Origin: Arthrobacter psychrolactophilus
Lineage (GTDB): Bacteria; Actinomycetota; Actinomycetes; Actinomycetales; Micrococcaceae
Direction: 5' to 3'
DNA length: 64,000 nucleotides
Assembly: GCF_003219795.1 (NCBI RefSeq)
Contig: NZ_QJVC01000012.1
Coordinates: forward strand, 26,669 to 90,668
Made by a program: the position numbers and the translations under genes. Below are positions 50,578 through 60,345 of this stretch, piece after piece; position 1 is the stretch's first letter, and every line of letters begins with the position of its first letter. The notes under the pieces were generated by a model, which was not told the DNA's origin, made no database searches, and saw nothing but the letters and a program-made list of their open reading frames with translations.

Positions 50578-51498
50578 CTACCTCGGCGGATGTGCTGAGG
50601 TGAACGCCAGCAGGCGCAAGAAGTCCAGTTCACCGATGACACGGATATTTTGTCCCGCGGCAGCCAACTCGTGAGCGCGCTTGACCTTGGCACTGAAGCG
50701 AGTCCCGCCGTCGATCTCGGCACCCACGACCAAGGTGACCTTCTTCGTGACACTATTGACGATCGTGGCGCCCTTGGCAGCCGCAGCATCCTGAGCTTCC
50801 ACGCGCGCCATGGCGGCCAGGTCCCCGCTGAAAACGACGGTTTGGCCAAAGAGCGGCCCCTCAGGATTGGCCGAGGTGTTGGCTTGTGGCAGGTCTGCCA
50901 GTTTTCGCGTGTAGCCGGCAGAGTAGTAGCCAGGCATCTTCGCGGCCGGTTTCTCACTGGAGGGCCACAGCTCTTCCAGGGTGGTTGACCCCGTGCGCCG
51001 GGCGATCTCTATGGCGATGAGGGCGCTGGCCCGTGCATCGTCGCCGAACTCATGGTGATTGTAGGCGGGGATGTCCAAGGCGGCCACAACCTCCGAGGGA
51101 GAGTAGTGCTCCAACTGCAGGTGCCGGCGCGCCAATTCCACGGTGCAGTGGAACTGGTGCGCAGGGATAGGCAAGCCAATGGCCTCGTTGGCTTTCTCGA
51201 TGACCGATTGCTCAAAGCTGACACCATGGCCAACCAGCGCGTCCCCACCAATAAAGTCCATCAGCGGACCGTAGGCGCTTCGCCAATCCGGCAGGTGCTC
51301 CACGCGGGCCGCCGTAATACCGTGGACGGCCACGTGGGCGGGATCGAATTCGGCATAACCGGGCAGGGGCTTCATGAGCCAGAGACGCTGGGCAACCACG
51401 TGACCAGCCCTGACCTTTGTCAGGCCAACAGCACAGACGGAGGCGCGAAAGCTGTTGGCGCTTTCAAAGTCGATCGCGGTGAACGATATCCCCTGCAT
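50578..51498 (-). CDS. DEDD exonuclease fused to a BRCT domain
   Basis: A 306-residue protein with an N-terminal DnaQ-like 3'-5' exonuclease domain (FTAIDFESAN with first acidic pair, LVGHGVSFEQSV, then NHHEFGDDARASA with the catalytic His/Asp). It has a C-terminal BRCT domain (GPLFGQTVVFSGDLA, later IRVIGELDFLRLL). This combination is seen in Actinobacteria and probably acts in DNA repair or trimming, with BRCT binding DNA ends or partners. AGGGGAG precedes the ATG. Confidence 0.9.
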   Translation of the reverse strand: MQGISFTAIDFESANSFRASVCAVGLTKVRAGHVVAQRLWLMKPLPGYAEFDPAHVAVHGITAARVEHLPDWRSAYGPLMDFIGGDALVGHGVSFEQSVIEKANEAIGLPIPAHQFHCTVELARRHLQLEHYSPSEVVAALDIPAYNHHEFGDDARASALIAIEIARRTGSTTLEELWPSSEKPAAKMPGYYSAGYTRKLADLPQANTSANPEGPLFGQTVVFSGDLAAMARVEAQDAAAAKGATIVNSVTKKVTLVVGAEIDGGTRFSAKVKRAHELAAAGQNIRVIGELDFLRLLAFTSAHPPR

Positions 51499-51572
51499 AC
51501 TCTCCCCTGGTGCCGAACTGTGGCAGTTGCGGTGTTCGTTTCCGTTCCGAGCAATGCGCCGGACAAAGCAAA

Positions 51573-51616
51573 GAACCCCTCGCGTTCTTGGCCAAAGCCT
51601 TGAATACGAGGGGTTC
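51573..51616 (-). terminator. terminator after tRNA-Val
   Basis: GAACCCCTCG/CGAGGGGTTC 10-bp stem with a long loop, followed on the minus strand by TTTGCTTTG. It ends the tRNA-Val transcript before the exonuclease gene. Confidence 0.8.
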
Positions 51617-51621
51617 CTCTG

Positions 51622-51697
51622 TGGTGGGTCCTACCGGGATCGAACCGATGACATCCACGGTGTAAACGTGGCGCTCTACCAGCTGAGCTAAAGACCC
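51622..51697 (-). tRNA. tRNA-Val (anticodon TAC)
   Basis: On the minus strand a full cloverleaf: acceptor GGGTCTT/AGGACCC, D-arm AGCTCAGCTGGTAGAGC, anticodon stem CCACG/CGTGG with loop TTTACAC giving anticodon TAC (51662-51664), and T-arm with GGTTCGATCC. CCA is encoded at 51622-51624. Confidence 0.96.
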
Positions 51698-51767
51698 AAT
51701 CATTTGTTTCGGCTTTCAAACTTTCCGTTTGTTGGCCGCTCCAACGAGAGACTACTTTACACATGTT

Positions 51768-52691
51768 TTAGCTATTACGCGAATCGGGGTCTAATAGCTC
51801 TGCGACATAGCTCAAGCTCTCCCCAACGCCGAGTTCAAATTTCGCGTCAGCTAGCGGATCTCCGCGAGTTTCACCGCGGTTGATAATGATGACAAGTTTT
51901 TTCTCCTTGGCCGCTCTTTTTGCAAAACGCAGCCCACTCATGACGGTCAGGGAGGATCCTGCCACGATTAAGAGCTCAGCGGCTTCGAGCATGGCGAAGG
52001 ATCGTTCGACCCGCTTCTTGGGGACGTTTTCGCCGAAGAACACAAAGTCGGGTTTGAGCATGCCGCCGCACAGGGGGCACCTGGCGATGTTAAAGGAGGT
52101 GATGAGGTCTTCGTCACCCAGATCAGCATCGGCATCCGGTGCCGCCTTGATCCCCTTGACGGCCTCAAGAAATCCCGGGTTGAGCTCGTTGAGAATGATG
52201 GCGAGAAAGGCTCGTGAATACTCTGTTTCGCAGGTTAGACAGACCACCTGGTCAAAGCGGCCGTGCAGATCCACTACATTGCTCGCCCCGGCCGCTTCGT
52301 GGAGCCGGTCAACATTTTGCGTAATGATGCCACTGAGATGCCCGGAGCGTTCCAGCGCCGCTGCGGCATAGTGTCCTGCATTGGGTTCGGCCTGTTGCAT
52401 GAACGACCAGCCAAGGTGGTTTCTGGCCCAGTAGCGCCGCCGCAACGGCTCATCGGCCATGAACTCTTGAAAGGTCAGTGGCTGTCGGGGCTTGGCGGCA
52501 GGTCCGCGATAATCGGGGATGCCGGAGTCTGTACTGAGCCCGGCGCCTGTCAGAAGGGCCGTGCGTCGACCCCGCATCTGTTCGGCAATCTGGCTCAGGG
52601 CCTCGCGATCGTCATTGCTCAGCTGGCCGGGGGCCATACTGGCAGCGTTTTTAAAGGCCGTTTGCCCAATGCCTGGGCGCAACTGGTCCAC
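51768..52691 (-). CDS. NAD-dependent protein deacetylase, Sir2 family
   Basis: A 307-residue sirtuin. NAD-binding GAGLSTDSGIPDYRG, TQNVDRLH and the catalytic His in DLHGRF are visible. A four-Cys zinc site (CLTCE and CPLCGG) is complete, and GSSLTV follows. It probably deacylates lysines such as that of acetyl-CoA synthetase. GTG 52691 lies just after the peroxiredoxin stop without a Shine-Dalgarno, implying coupling; an internal ATG at 52637 is an alternative. Third gene of DUF3052 - peroxiredoxin - sirtuin. Confidence 0.94.
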   Translation of the reverse strand: MDQLRPGIGQTAFKNAASMAPGQLSNDDREALSQIAEQMRGRRTALLTGAGLSTDSGIPDYRGPAAKPRQPLTFQEFMADEPLRRRYWARNHLGWSFMQQAEPNAGHYAAAALERSGHLSGIITQNVDRLHEAAGASNVVDLHGRFDQVVCLTCETEYSRAFLAIILNELNPGFLEAVKGIKAAPDADADLGDEDLITSFNIARCPLCGGMLKPDFVFFGENVPKKRVERSFAMLEAAELLIVAGSSLTVMSGLRFAKRAAKEKKLVIIINRGETRGDPLADAKFELGVGESLSYVAELLDPDSRNS

Positions 52692-52693
52692 GG

Positions 52694-53170
52694 CTAGAGC
52701 CGTTCCAATGCCTTGCGATACCGCTCCAGCGGACGGGCCTGACCGGTGGGGGTGTGGAACATGTCAACAATCCGCCCCTCGGCCGAGATCAGGAAGGTGC
52801 TGCGCCCGGCCATGCCGCGGACCGGATCAAAGCTGCCGTACTTTTGGGCTACTTCACCGTGCGGCCAGAAGTCGGCGAGCAGGTCAAAGTTGTAACCCTC
52901 GGCACGCGCATAGGCGCGCAAGGTGTATTTGGTGTCGACCGACACCGCCAGCAGGCGTACGCCCGCCGCGGCAAAGTCGGCAATATTGTCGCGCAATTCG
53001 CACAACTCCCCCGTGCAAATTCCGGAGAACGCAAAGGGGTAAAACATGATGACAACGGCGGTGCCACGCAGCCCGGAAAGGGAGACTGGCTCGCCAAACT
53101 GGTTCGGCAATGAAAAGTCAGGAGCAATGTCCCCAACACTCAATCCGGGCTGCGTGCCGCCGTCGTGCAT
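52694..53170 (-). CDS. peroxiredoxin (AhpE-like)
   Basis: A 158-residue thioredoxin-fold peroxidase. The peroxidatic Cys52 sits in PFAFSGIC (P-x3-S-x2-C, Ser for the more usual Thr), with another Cys57 nearby, and the conserved Arg in the late RSTFLI segment. It reduces H2O2 and organic peroxides. The ATG at 53170 shares its first base with the TAA of DUF3052 (TAATG), so the two are translationally coupled. M. tuberculosis AhpE lies in the same neighbourhood near aceE. The much longer open frame upstream is the DUF3052 gene in another register. Confidence 0.93.
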   Translation of the reverse strand: MHDGGTQPGLSVGDIAPDFSLPNQFGEPVSLSGLRGTAVVIMFYPFAFSGICTGELCELRDNIADFAAAGVRLLAVSVDTKYTLRAYARAEGYNFDLLADFWPHGEVAQKYGSFDPVRGMAGRSTFLISAEGRIVDMFHTPTGQARPLERYRKALERL

Positions 53171-53589
53171 TACTGGCGCTTGCGCGGGACGAGGCGGGTT
53201 GCTGCCCAATCCGCGGAAACTCCGGCGGTTGTGGTCACATGCAGGCCAGCGGTCGGTGCCGCCTCCTGGATGTCCGACGGCGGGACGTAACCTTCCCGGC
53301 CCTGCTTCGGTGTGAGGATCCAAACGATCCCACCCTCATCCAAGGTGGTCAGTGAATCCACGAGGGTATCCACCAAGTCGCCGTCGTCTGCGCGCCACCA
53401 GAGAATGACGGCGTCAACAACGTCGTGATCATCCTCGTCAAACATTTCGGAACCAATCAGCTCCTCAATATTCTCGCGCAGTTCAAAATCAACGTCGTCG
53501 TCATATCCGAGTTCCTGGACAAGATCCTCGTCCTTGAACCCCAATTTGCCTGCCACCTTAACAACGGTGCCGGCGTCGGCCTCGCTCAC
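53170..53589 (-). CDS. DUF3052 family protein
   Basis: A 139-residue acidic protein matching the actinobacterial DUF3052 family: VKVAGKLGFKDEDLVQELGY, DDHDVVDAVILWWRADDGDL, then LTTLDEGGIVWILTPK. It is conserved next to aceE and an AhpE peroxiredoxin in Mycobacterium, but its function is not known. AGGAGG lies 7 nt before the GTG start. Divergent from aceE across a 314-nt intergenic region; it leads the peroxiredoxin/sirtuin operon. Confidence 0.93.
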   Translation of the reverse strand: MSEADAGTVVKVAGKLGFKDEDLVQELGYDDDVDFELRENIEELIGSEMFDEDDHDVVDAVILWWRADDGDLVDTLVDSLTTLDEGGIVWILTPKQGREGYVPPSDIQEAAPTAGLHVTTTAGVSADWAATRLVPRKRQ

Positions 53590-53903
53590 GTTTTTCCTCC
53601 TGGAGTCAACACTTACGTGCTGGTTTGTTGGTATGTCACCCCAGTCTAGGGGGTCAGGCCATATTGCCTCTACTTAACCGCGCATTGGCAACAAAACACC
53701 CCCAAAGTCCCGCCACATTCTGTGATTTGTATTACGTGCAGGATTTCGCGGCCGCGCAAGTGACGCCTCGACGGACCGTTTGATGGTGTTCATGCACCGG
53801 TCGCAGCTACGCACAAGCGCCCCCTGCGGTCTAGAGTGTTGGGTATACGCCCATGGCTACAGCTCTGGGCGCCCCCACACTGCTTTTATAAGAGAGGTTG
53901 GAC
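53590..53903. other. intergenic region between DUF3052 and aceE (promoters)
   Basis: A 314-nt divergent regulatory region. I see no gene. It must hold promoters for aceE and for the DUF3052 operon, but I cannot single out a convincing -35/-10 pair for either. The aceE side ends with AGAGAGG before the GTG. Confidence 0.5.
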
Positions 53904-56645
53904 GTGGCTGCAGGAGACGAAAACTCCCATATCCTCAGCGGGTTGACAAACCAGCTGCCTGATCGCGATCCAGAAGAGACAGCCGAATGGCTTGAGTCCT
54001 TGGATACGTTGATTCAGGAACGCGGCACAGAGCGTGCCCAATACATTATGCGTAGCCTGCTTCAGCGGGCTGGTGCACAAAGCGTTGGCGTGCCCATGGT
54101 CACAACGACTGACTATGTGAACACCATCCCCGTTGACCAGGAACCTGAGTTCCCGGGCGACGAGGAAATCGAACGCAAGTACCGCGCCTGGCTTCGCTGG
54201 AACGCCGCTGTCTTGGTACACCGCGCGCAGCGCCCCGAGATCGGCGTGGGTGGACACATCTCCACATACGCAGGCGCCTCCACCCTGTACGAAGTTGGGT
54301 TCAACCACTTCTTCCGCGGTAAGGATCACGCCGGCGGCGGAGACCAGATCTTCTTCCAGGGTCACGCCTCACCCGGCATGTATGCACGCGCATTCCTCGA
54401 AGGTCGCCTCACAGAAGAGGACCTCGACGGATTCCGTCAGGAAAAGTCCAAGGAGGGCCACGCGCTTTCCTCGTACCCGCACCCGCGCCTCATGCCGGAG
54501 TTCTGGGAATTCCCCACCGTGTCCATGGGTATTGGCCCGATGAACGCGATCTACCAGGCTCAGTCCAACCGTTACCTGCACAACCGAGGTATCAAGGACA
54601 CGAGCGACCAGCACGTCTGGGCCTTCCTTGGCGATGGCGAAATGGACGAGCCCGAATCGCGCGGCCTGCTTCAGCTCGCTGCCAACGACAAGCTCGACAA
54701 CCTCACCTTCGTGGTCAACTGCAACCTGCAGCGCCTCGATGGCCCGGTTCGCGGTAACGGCAAGATCGTTCAGGAACTCGAAGCCTTCTTCCGCGGTGCC
54801 GGCTGGAACGTCATCAAGGTCCTCTGGGGCCGCGAATGGGACGATCTGCTCGAGCGCGATAGCGACGGTTCACTCGTCGACATCATGAACACCACGCGCG
54901 ACGGCGATTACCAGACCTACAAGGCTGAGTCCGGCGGATTCGTGCGCGAGCACTTCTTCGGTCAGACGCCTCAGACCAAGGAACTTGCCGCTCACCTGAG
55001 TGACGACGACGTCTGGAACCTCAAGCGCGGTGGCCACGATTACCACAAGGTTTACGCCGCCTACCAGGCTGCTATGGACTTCAAGGGCAAGCCGACTGTC
55101 ATCCTGGCCCACACGGTCAAGGGTTACGGTCTGGGCACCCACTTCGAGGCGCGTAACTCTACGCACCAGATGAAGAAGCTCACCCTGCAGGACCTGAAGG
55201 ACTTCCGTACGCACCTGCGTCTGCCCATCTCTGATGAGGTTCTCGAAGCAGATCCGTACCGTCCCCCGTACTACCACCCAGGTATGGACGCGCCGGAGAT
55301 CAAGTACTTGATGGACCGTCGTCGTGAATTGGGCGGATCAGTTCCGGAGCGCCGCAAGGAGCACACCGCACTGACCCTCCCGGGCGAGAAGACCTACGAA
55401 GTCGCTAACCGTGGTTCGGGCAAGCAGCAGGCCGCCACCACCATGGCTTTCGTGCGCCTGCTCAAGGACCTCATGCGCGATAAGGAAATCGGCCAGCGTA
55501 TTGTGCCGATCATCCCCGATGAGGCTCGCACCTTTGGTATCGACGCGTTCTTCCCGACCGCGAAGATCTACAACCCCAACGGACAGAACTACCTCTCCGT
55601 TGACCGCGACCTCGTGCTGGCCTACAAGGAGTCCATCTCCGGCCAGATCGTGCATGCTGGTATCAACGAGGCCGGCTCCGTAGCGGCCTTCACCGCTGCC
55701 GGCACCGCCTACGCCACCCATGGCGAACCGTTGATCCCGATCTACGTGTTCTACTCCATGTTTGGTTTCCAGCGCACAGGCGATTCCTTCTGGGCCGCTG
55801 CTGACCAGATGACCCGTGGCTTCATCATTGGTGCCACCGCCGGTCGTACGACCTTGACCGGTGAGGGCCTGCAGCACGCTGACGGTCACTCCCCGATCTT
55901 GGCTGCCACGAACCCGGCCGTTGTCACCTACGACCCGGCGTACGGGTACGAGATTGGCACGATCATCAAGTCCGGTCTTGAGCGCATGTACGGACCGGAT
56001 TCAACCGATCCCAACGTCATGTACTACATCACGGTCTACAACGAGCCGATCGTGCAGCCCAAGGCGCCGGAGAACATCGACGTCGAAGGTATCGTCAAGG
56101 GCATCTACCTGCTCAAGAAGAGTGAGACCGAAGGCCCGCGCACTCAGCTGTTGGCTTCTGGCGTTTCCGTGCCGTGGGCATTGGAGGCGGCTCAGATCCT
56201 CGCCGACGAGTGGGGCGTTGCCGCCGATGTTTGGTCTGTTACTTCATGGAACGAACTGCGTCGCGACGCGGTCGCTGCTGAAGAAGAGTCCTTCTTGCAC
56301 CCCGAGAACGAAGCCCGCGTACCGTACATCACCGCCAAGATGGCAGATGCACACGGTCCCGTGGTTGCCGTGACCGACTACATGAAGGCCGTTCCGGACC
56401 AGGTACGTCAGTTCCTGCCCAACGACTTCGCATCCTTGGGTGCCGATGGCTTCGGCTTCTCGGACACCCGTGCAGCTGCTCGCCGCTTCTTCAAGATCGA
56501 CTCCCACTCAGTGGTTGTTCGCACCTTGCAGATGTTGGCCAAGCGTGGGGAAGTTGATGCCAACGCACCGGCGCAGGCGATCGCGAAGTACGATCTCCTG
56601 AACGTCAATGCTGGCACCACCGGCAATGCCGGAGGCGAAGGCTAA
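53904..56645 (+). CDS. aceE: pyruvate dehydrogenase E1 component, homodimeric
   Basis: A 913-residue thiamine diphosphate enzyme that decarboxylates pyruvate and acetylates lipoyl-E2, supplying acetyl-CoA. Family segments include [20 protein letters not shown], the ThDP motif [10 protein letters not shown] with downstream [11 protein letters not shown], and [20 protein letters not shown] chose GTG 53904 because AGAGAGG is 6 nt upstream; an in-frame TTG two codons earlier would overlap that site. Position immediately before the fatty-acid synthase operon links acetyl-CoA and malonyl-CoA supply to lipid synthesis. A perfect 24-bp terminator follows. Confidence 0.97.
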   Translation: MAAGDENSHILSGLTNQLPDRDPEETAEWLESLDTLIQERGTERAQYIMRSLLQRAGAQSVGVPMVTTTDYVNTIPVDQEPEFPGDEEIERKYRAWLRWNAAVLVHRAQRPEIGVGGHISTYAGASTLYEVGFNHFFRGKDHAGGGDQIFFQGHASPGMYARAFLEGRLTEEDLDGFRQEKSKEGHALSSYPHPRLMPEFWEFPTVSMGIGPMNAIYQAQSNRYLHNRGIKDTSDQHVWAFLGDGEMDEPESRGLLQLAANDKLDNLTFVVNCNLQRLDGPVRGNGKIVQELEAFFRGAGWNVIKVLWGREWDDLLERDSDGSLVDIMNTTRDGDYQTYKAESGGFVREHFFGQTPQTKELAAHLSDDDVWNLKRGGHDYHKVYAAYQAAMDFKGKPTVILAHTVKGYGLGTHFEARNSTHQMKKLTLQDLKDFRTHLRLPISDEVLEADPYRPPYYHPGMDAPEIKYLMDRRRELGGSVPERRKEHTALTLPGEKTYEVANRGSGKQQAATTMAFVRLLKDLMRDKEIGQRIVPIIPDEARTFGIDAFFPTAKIYNPNGQNYLSVDRDLVLAYKESISGQIVHAGINEAGSVAAFTAAGTAYATHGEPLIPIYVFYSMFGFQRTGDSFWAAADQMTRGFIIGATAGRTTLTGEGLQHADGHSPILAATNPAVVTYDPAYGYEIGTIIKSGLERMYGPDSTDPNVMYYITVYNEPIVQPKAPENIDVEGIVKGIYLLKKSETEGPRTQLLASGVSVPWALEAAQILADEWGVAADVWSVTSWNELRRDAVAAEEESFLHPENEARVPYITAKMADAHGPVVAVTDYMKAVPDQVRQFLPNDFASLGADGFGFSDTRAAARRFFKIDSHSVVVRTLQMLAKRGEVDANAPAQAIAKYDLLNVNAGTTGNAGGEG

Positions 56646-56659
56646 AACCTTCCGCCCTG

Positions 56660-56710
56660 ATGGGTGGTTGGTGTTGCTGTAGATTTTCTACAGCAACACC
56701 AACCACCCAT
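56660..56710 (+). terminator. strong terminator after aceE
   Basis: A perfect 24-bp stem (56660-56683 with 56687-56710) closed by a TTT loop, then TGCTCTTTAA. It separates aceE from the regulator gene. Confidence 0.85.
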
Positions 56711-56807
56711 TGCTCTTTAACCGCTAGAGCCCGGGTTTTGGCTCCCGGAAGACTTGTGGGATTCACACAAATAGCGCATCGGCCCTTAAAGGACATACCC
56801 TCGAAGC

Positions 56808-58106
56808 ATGGCAGCAAGCAAAAAGTCGGCGACACCGCCGGAAGCAGAGGACGCACGGGCGGCAAAATCCCCGCGCAAAACCACCGAAGCCTACGGCAGC
56901 ACAGAGACCCTGGAACGGCTGCGCTCCAGCGTCGGTTCCCTGTCCTCGATGATGCGCCAAGAATTAGAAAGCACCCTGCCCTGGTACCGACGCCTCAGCG
57001 CCGATGAGCGCTCCGCGCTGGGCTTGGTGGCACAAAACGGCATCACCGCCTTCGTGTCCTGGTATGAACACCGCTCCTCCCCCAGCTGGGTACTCTCGGA
57101 TGTTTTCGGGGCGGCCCCCACGGAACTCACACGTGCCATTAGCCTGCAGCGGGCGCTGCAACTGATCCGCACCGTGGTCCAGGTCGTGGAGGATCGCGTT
57201 CCCGAGCTGGCCGCCGTCGAGGAACAAACGGCCCTGCGTGAGGCGGTTTTGCGCTACTCCCGCGAGGTGGCGTTTGCCGCGGCCGATGTGTATGCCCGCG
57301 CCGCCGAAAATCGCGGCGCCTGGGATACCCGGCTCGAGGCCCTCGCCGTTGATGGCATCCTGCGTGGCGAAAATACCGACGCCCTACAATCACGCTTTTC
57401 TGCCTTGGGCTGGACGAGCCACAGCCACTTCACCATCATGGTGGGCCCCGCCCCGGAGGAAGCCAATGCCCTCTTCCTGGGCACACTGCGCCGCGCGGCC
57501 GTCCGTTTCGCCGAGGATGTCATGGTGGGTATCCAGGGCGACAAGCTCATCTTGATCCTGGGCAATGTCAAAGATCCCGAGTCGGCGTATCTGCGCCTCA
57601 GCGACCTCTTTGCCCCCGGCCCCGTGGTCTACGGGCCGTTAGCTGCCACTCTGGCCGACGCCACTGCGTCGGCCAAGGCAGCCTTTGCCGGAATCTCTGT
57701 CGCCAAGGGCTGGCCGGGCGCACCTCGCCCCGTCTCCGCCGATGATCTGCTGCCGGAACGGGTGATCGGCGGTGACGATTCTGCTCGACGGGCCCTCATC
57801 GTCAATATTTACCGTCCCCTCATCGCCGCCTCTAATGGCCTTGTGGAAACCCTGAGCAGCTATCTGCAGGGCGGGCATTCCTTGGAGGCAGCCGCGCGCG
57901 AACTCTTTGTTCACTCCAACACGGTGCGCTATCGCCTGCGGCGGGTCTGCGATGTCACGGGGTGGGATCCACTGATTCCCCGCGAGGCCTTCGTCCTCCA
58001 AACGGCCATGATCGTGGGACGGCTGGCCACGCCGTCGAAATCGTCACAGGGCAAGTCCGCCGCCTCGAAGCTGTCGGTCGCGAAGACGGTACCGCTCCGT
58101 GGGTGA
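56808..58106 (+). CDS. fasR: PucR/CdaR-type regulator of fatty acid synthesis (FasR-like)
   Basis: A 432-residue regulator with a C-terminal PucR-type helix-turn-helix (SLEAAARELFVHSNTVRYRL, then RRVCDVTGWDP) and a central GGDEF-like domain. It occupies the slot of Streptomyces coelicolor FasR, which activates fabD-fabH-acpP-fabF, and of Rv2242 in M. tuberculosis. TACCCT sits 6 nt before the ATG, consistent with a leaderless transcript separate from aceE. A TTGTAG-N5-CTACAA repeat before fabD is its likely site. Confidence 0.9.
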   Translation: MAASKKSATPPEAEDARAAKSPRKTTEAYGSTETLERLRSSVGSLSSMMRQELESTLPWYRRLSADERSALGLVAQNGITAFVSWYEHRSSPSWVLSDVFGAAPTELTRAISLQRALQLIRTVVQVVEDRVPELAAVEEQTALREAVLRYSREVAFAAADVYARAAENRGAWDTRLEALAVDGILRGENTDALQSRFSALGWTSHSHFTIMVGPAPEEANALFLGTLRRAAVRFAEDVMVGIQGDKLILILGNVKDPESAYLRLSDLFAPGPVVYGPLAATLADATASAKAAFAGISVAKGWPGAPRPVSADDLLPERVIGGDDSARRALIVNIYRPLIAASNGLVETLSSYLQGGHSLEAAARELFVHSNTVRYRLRRVCDVTGWDPLIPREAFVLQTAMIVGRLATPSKSSQGKSAASKLSVAKTVPLRG

Positions 58107-58163
58107 ACTCTTAGTAGATTTCGCCTAAAAGTTCTTCCCTTGCGCCCCCAGAGAGCCCGGGCA

Positions 58164-58180
58164 TTGTAGACTTCCTACAA
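58164..58180. promoter_or_regulatory. inverted repeat upstream of fabD (candidate FasR site)
   Basis: TTGTAG-ACTTC-CTACAA is a perfect 6-5-6 inverted repeat about 70 bp before fabD. It overlaps a TAGACT that could be the -10 box. The neighbouring FasR-like gene makes it a good activator-site candidate. Confidence 0.5.
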
Positions 58181-58247
58181 ATTGTGTTGAGGAGCTTGGT
58201 GTGGGGAAACACCGTCAAAAGCCACTAAGTTTGGAAAGCTGGTTAAT

Positions 58248-59201
58248 GTGCTTGCAATAGTCTGCCCTGGACAGGGCTCCCAGTCCCCCGGTTTCCTTTC
58301 ACCTTGGCTTGAACGCCCAGGTGTCCAGGAACAATTGGCCACCTTGAGCGATGCTGCCGGCATTGATTTGCTCGCTCACGGCACCACCTCCGATGCCGAA
58401 ACCATCAAGGACACGGCTGTGGCTCAGCCCCTCATCGTGGCGGCCGGGCTCATCACGGCGCAAGCGCTCTTGGGTGCCGACATCGCCGGTGACTTGGCCT
58501 CACGCTCCGTCGTGGTTGCCGGTCACTCCGTCGGTGAAATCACGGCCGCGGCGCTCACGGGCACGCTGTCTAACGCAGACGCCATGGCTTTTGTGCGGGA
58601 ACGCGCCAACCGCATGGCCGACGCTGCCGCAGCAACCCCCACCGGAATGGCCGCTGTGGTGGGCGGAGACCCGGCTGAGGTTCTTGCCGCCATTGAGGCC
58701 GCAGGCCTGACCCCGGCCAATATGAACTCCAAGGGTCAGACGGTCGCCGCCGGGACGCTGGAGCAAATCGCCGCCCTCGTCGCCGCTCCCCCTGCCAAGG
58801 CCCGGGTCATCCCGCTCCAGGTCGCCGGAGCCTTCCACACTCACCACATGGCACCGGCCGTTTCCGCTTTGGAAGCCCTCGCGCCGTCGCTGACTCCCCA
58901 CGCACCCGTGGTTCCGCTGCTCTCAAACTACGACGGCGCCGTCGTACGTTCCGGCGACGCGGCACTTGAATCTCTCATCGCCCAGGTATCGCGGCCCGTC
59001 CGCTGGGACCTGTGCATGGACACCATGAGCGCCATGGGCGTGACCGGCCTGATCGAGCTGGCCCCGGCCGGCACGCTGACGGGCCTGGCCAAGCGCGGCA
59101 TGAGCGGAATTGCTACCGTTGCGGTGAAAACGCCCGATGATCTTCAGGCTGCTCAGGAACTGCTGGCAGCACACTCTTCGCTGGAAGCAGGAACACTGTG
59201 A
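58248..59201 (+). CDS. fabD: malonyl-CoA:ACP transacylase
   Basis: A 317-residue enzyme that loads malonyl groups on ACP. PGQGSQSPG at the N-terminus and GHSVGE with the nucleophile Ser94 are present, with the partner His in AGAFHTHHM. It starts with GTG, and its stop overlaps the start of fabH by 4 nt, so translation is coupled. First gene of the fabD-fabH-acpP-fabF operon. Confidence 0.97.
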   Translation: MLAIVCPGQGSQSPGFLSPWLERPGVQEQLATLSDAAGIDLLAHGTTSDAETIKDTAVAQPLIVAAGLITAQALLGADIAGDLASRSVVVAGHSVGEITAAALTGTLSNADAMAFVRERANRMADAAAATPTGMAAVVGGDPAEVLAAIEAAGLTPANMNSKGQTVAAGTLEQIAALVAAPPAKARVIPLQVAGAFHTHHMAPAVSALEALAPSLTPHAPVVPLLSNYDGAVVRSGDAALESLIAQVSRPVRWDLCMDTMSAMGVTGLIELAPAGTLTGLAKRGMSGIATVAVKTPDDLQAAQELLAAHSSLEAGTL

Positions 59202-60259
59202 GCACCCCTACGCTGAAGCAAAACCCCACCCACGCTGGGTCGACGATCGTCGGCATTGGCGCCTACCGCCCCTCCGTCATCGTGACGAACGAGGACGTGT
59301 GCCAGTGGATCGATTCCTCTGATGAGTGGATCCAGCAGCGCACCGGCATCATCACCCGCCACCGCGCGCCTCGTGAGGTCTCGGTCGTGGACATGGCTGT
59401 GGACGCAGGCGCCGAGGCCATCAAGAACGCCGGCATCGAACCGTCTCAGATTGGTGCCGTGCTCGTCTCGACGGTGTCGCACCCCTACGCCACGCCGTCG
59501 GCCGCTGCCTTGATCGCCGACAAGATCGGCGCCAACCCGGCCCCGGCCTACGACATCTCCGCCGCCTGCGCAGGCTACTGCTACGGCGTGGCCCAGGCCG
59601 ACGCCCTGGTCCGCTCCGGCGTGGCCGACTACGTTCTGGTCATTGGCGCCGAGAAGCTCTCCGACGTCATCGACAACCACGAGCGCACCATCTCCTTCCT
59701 GCTCGGCGATGGCGCTGGTGCCGTCGTCATCGGCCCCTCCGACGAGCCCGGCATCAGCCCGGCCGTGTGGGGCTCCGATGGCAGCAAGTGGGACACGATC
59801 GGCATGACGAGCTCCTTGCTCGACGTCCGTGACTTCAGCGAGCAGGCCATGAAGAGCGACGGCGTCGAGCTCGCCGCCGCGAGCGAGGCTCACGCCGCAC
59901 TGTGGCCCACCCTGCGTCAGGACGGCCAGACCGTGTTCCGCTGGGCCGTGTGGGAAATGGCCAAGATGGCTAAGAAGGCCCTCGAAGTAGCTGGCATCAC
60001 GGCCGATGACCTAGGCGCCTTCGTGCCTCACCAGGCCAATATGCGCATCATCGATGAGCTCGCCAAGCAGCTGAAACTTCCCGAACATGTCATCATTGGC
60101 CGCGACATCGCCGATGCTGGAAATACCTCCGCAGCCTCCATTCCGTTGGCAACACACCGCCTGCTAGCAGAGAACCCGGAGCTCTCCGGTAAACTTTCGC
60201 TTCAGATCGGCTTTGGTGCCGGACTGGTGTTTGGTGCCCAAGTGGTGCGCCTTCCCTAA
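59198..60259 (+). CDS. fabH: beta-ketoacyl-ACP synthase III
   Basis: A 353-residue initiating ketosynthase that condenses acyl-CoA with malonyl-ACP. The catalytic triad is visible: Cys124 in SAACAGYCYG, His in VPHQANMRI and Asn in DAGNTSAASIP. Actinobacterial FabH often accepts branched primers, fitting anteiso/iso fatty acids, but specificity cannot be read here. The N-terminus (about 15 residues before STIVGIGAY) is slightly longer than average. The GTG start is within the fabD stop (GTGA). Confidence 0.97.
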   Translation: MSTPTLKQNPTHAGSTIVGIGAYRPSVIVTNEDVCQWIDSSDEWIQQRTGIITRHRAPREVSVVDMAVDAGAEAIKNAGIEPSQIGAVLVSTVSHPYATPSAAALIADKIGANPAPAYDISAACAGYCYGVAQADALVRSGVADYVLVIGAEKLSDVIDNHERTISFLLGDGAGAVVIGPSDEPGISPAVWGSDGSKWDTIGMTSSLLDVRDFSEQAMKSDGVELAAASEAHAALWPTLRQDGQTVFRWAVWEMAKMAKKALEVAGITADDLGAFVPHQANMRIIDELAKQLKLPEHVIIGRDIADAGNTSAASIPLATHRLLAENPELSGKLSLQIGFGAGLVFGAQVVRLP

Positions 60260-60345
60260 TCGCATCTCGCCACAACCGTGGCGTGATCAGCATGCCTGAA
60301 ATGATCAACTTCTTGATCACAGCACAACAAGAAAAGGAGCCAACA

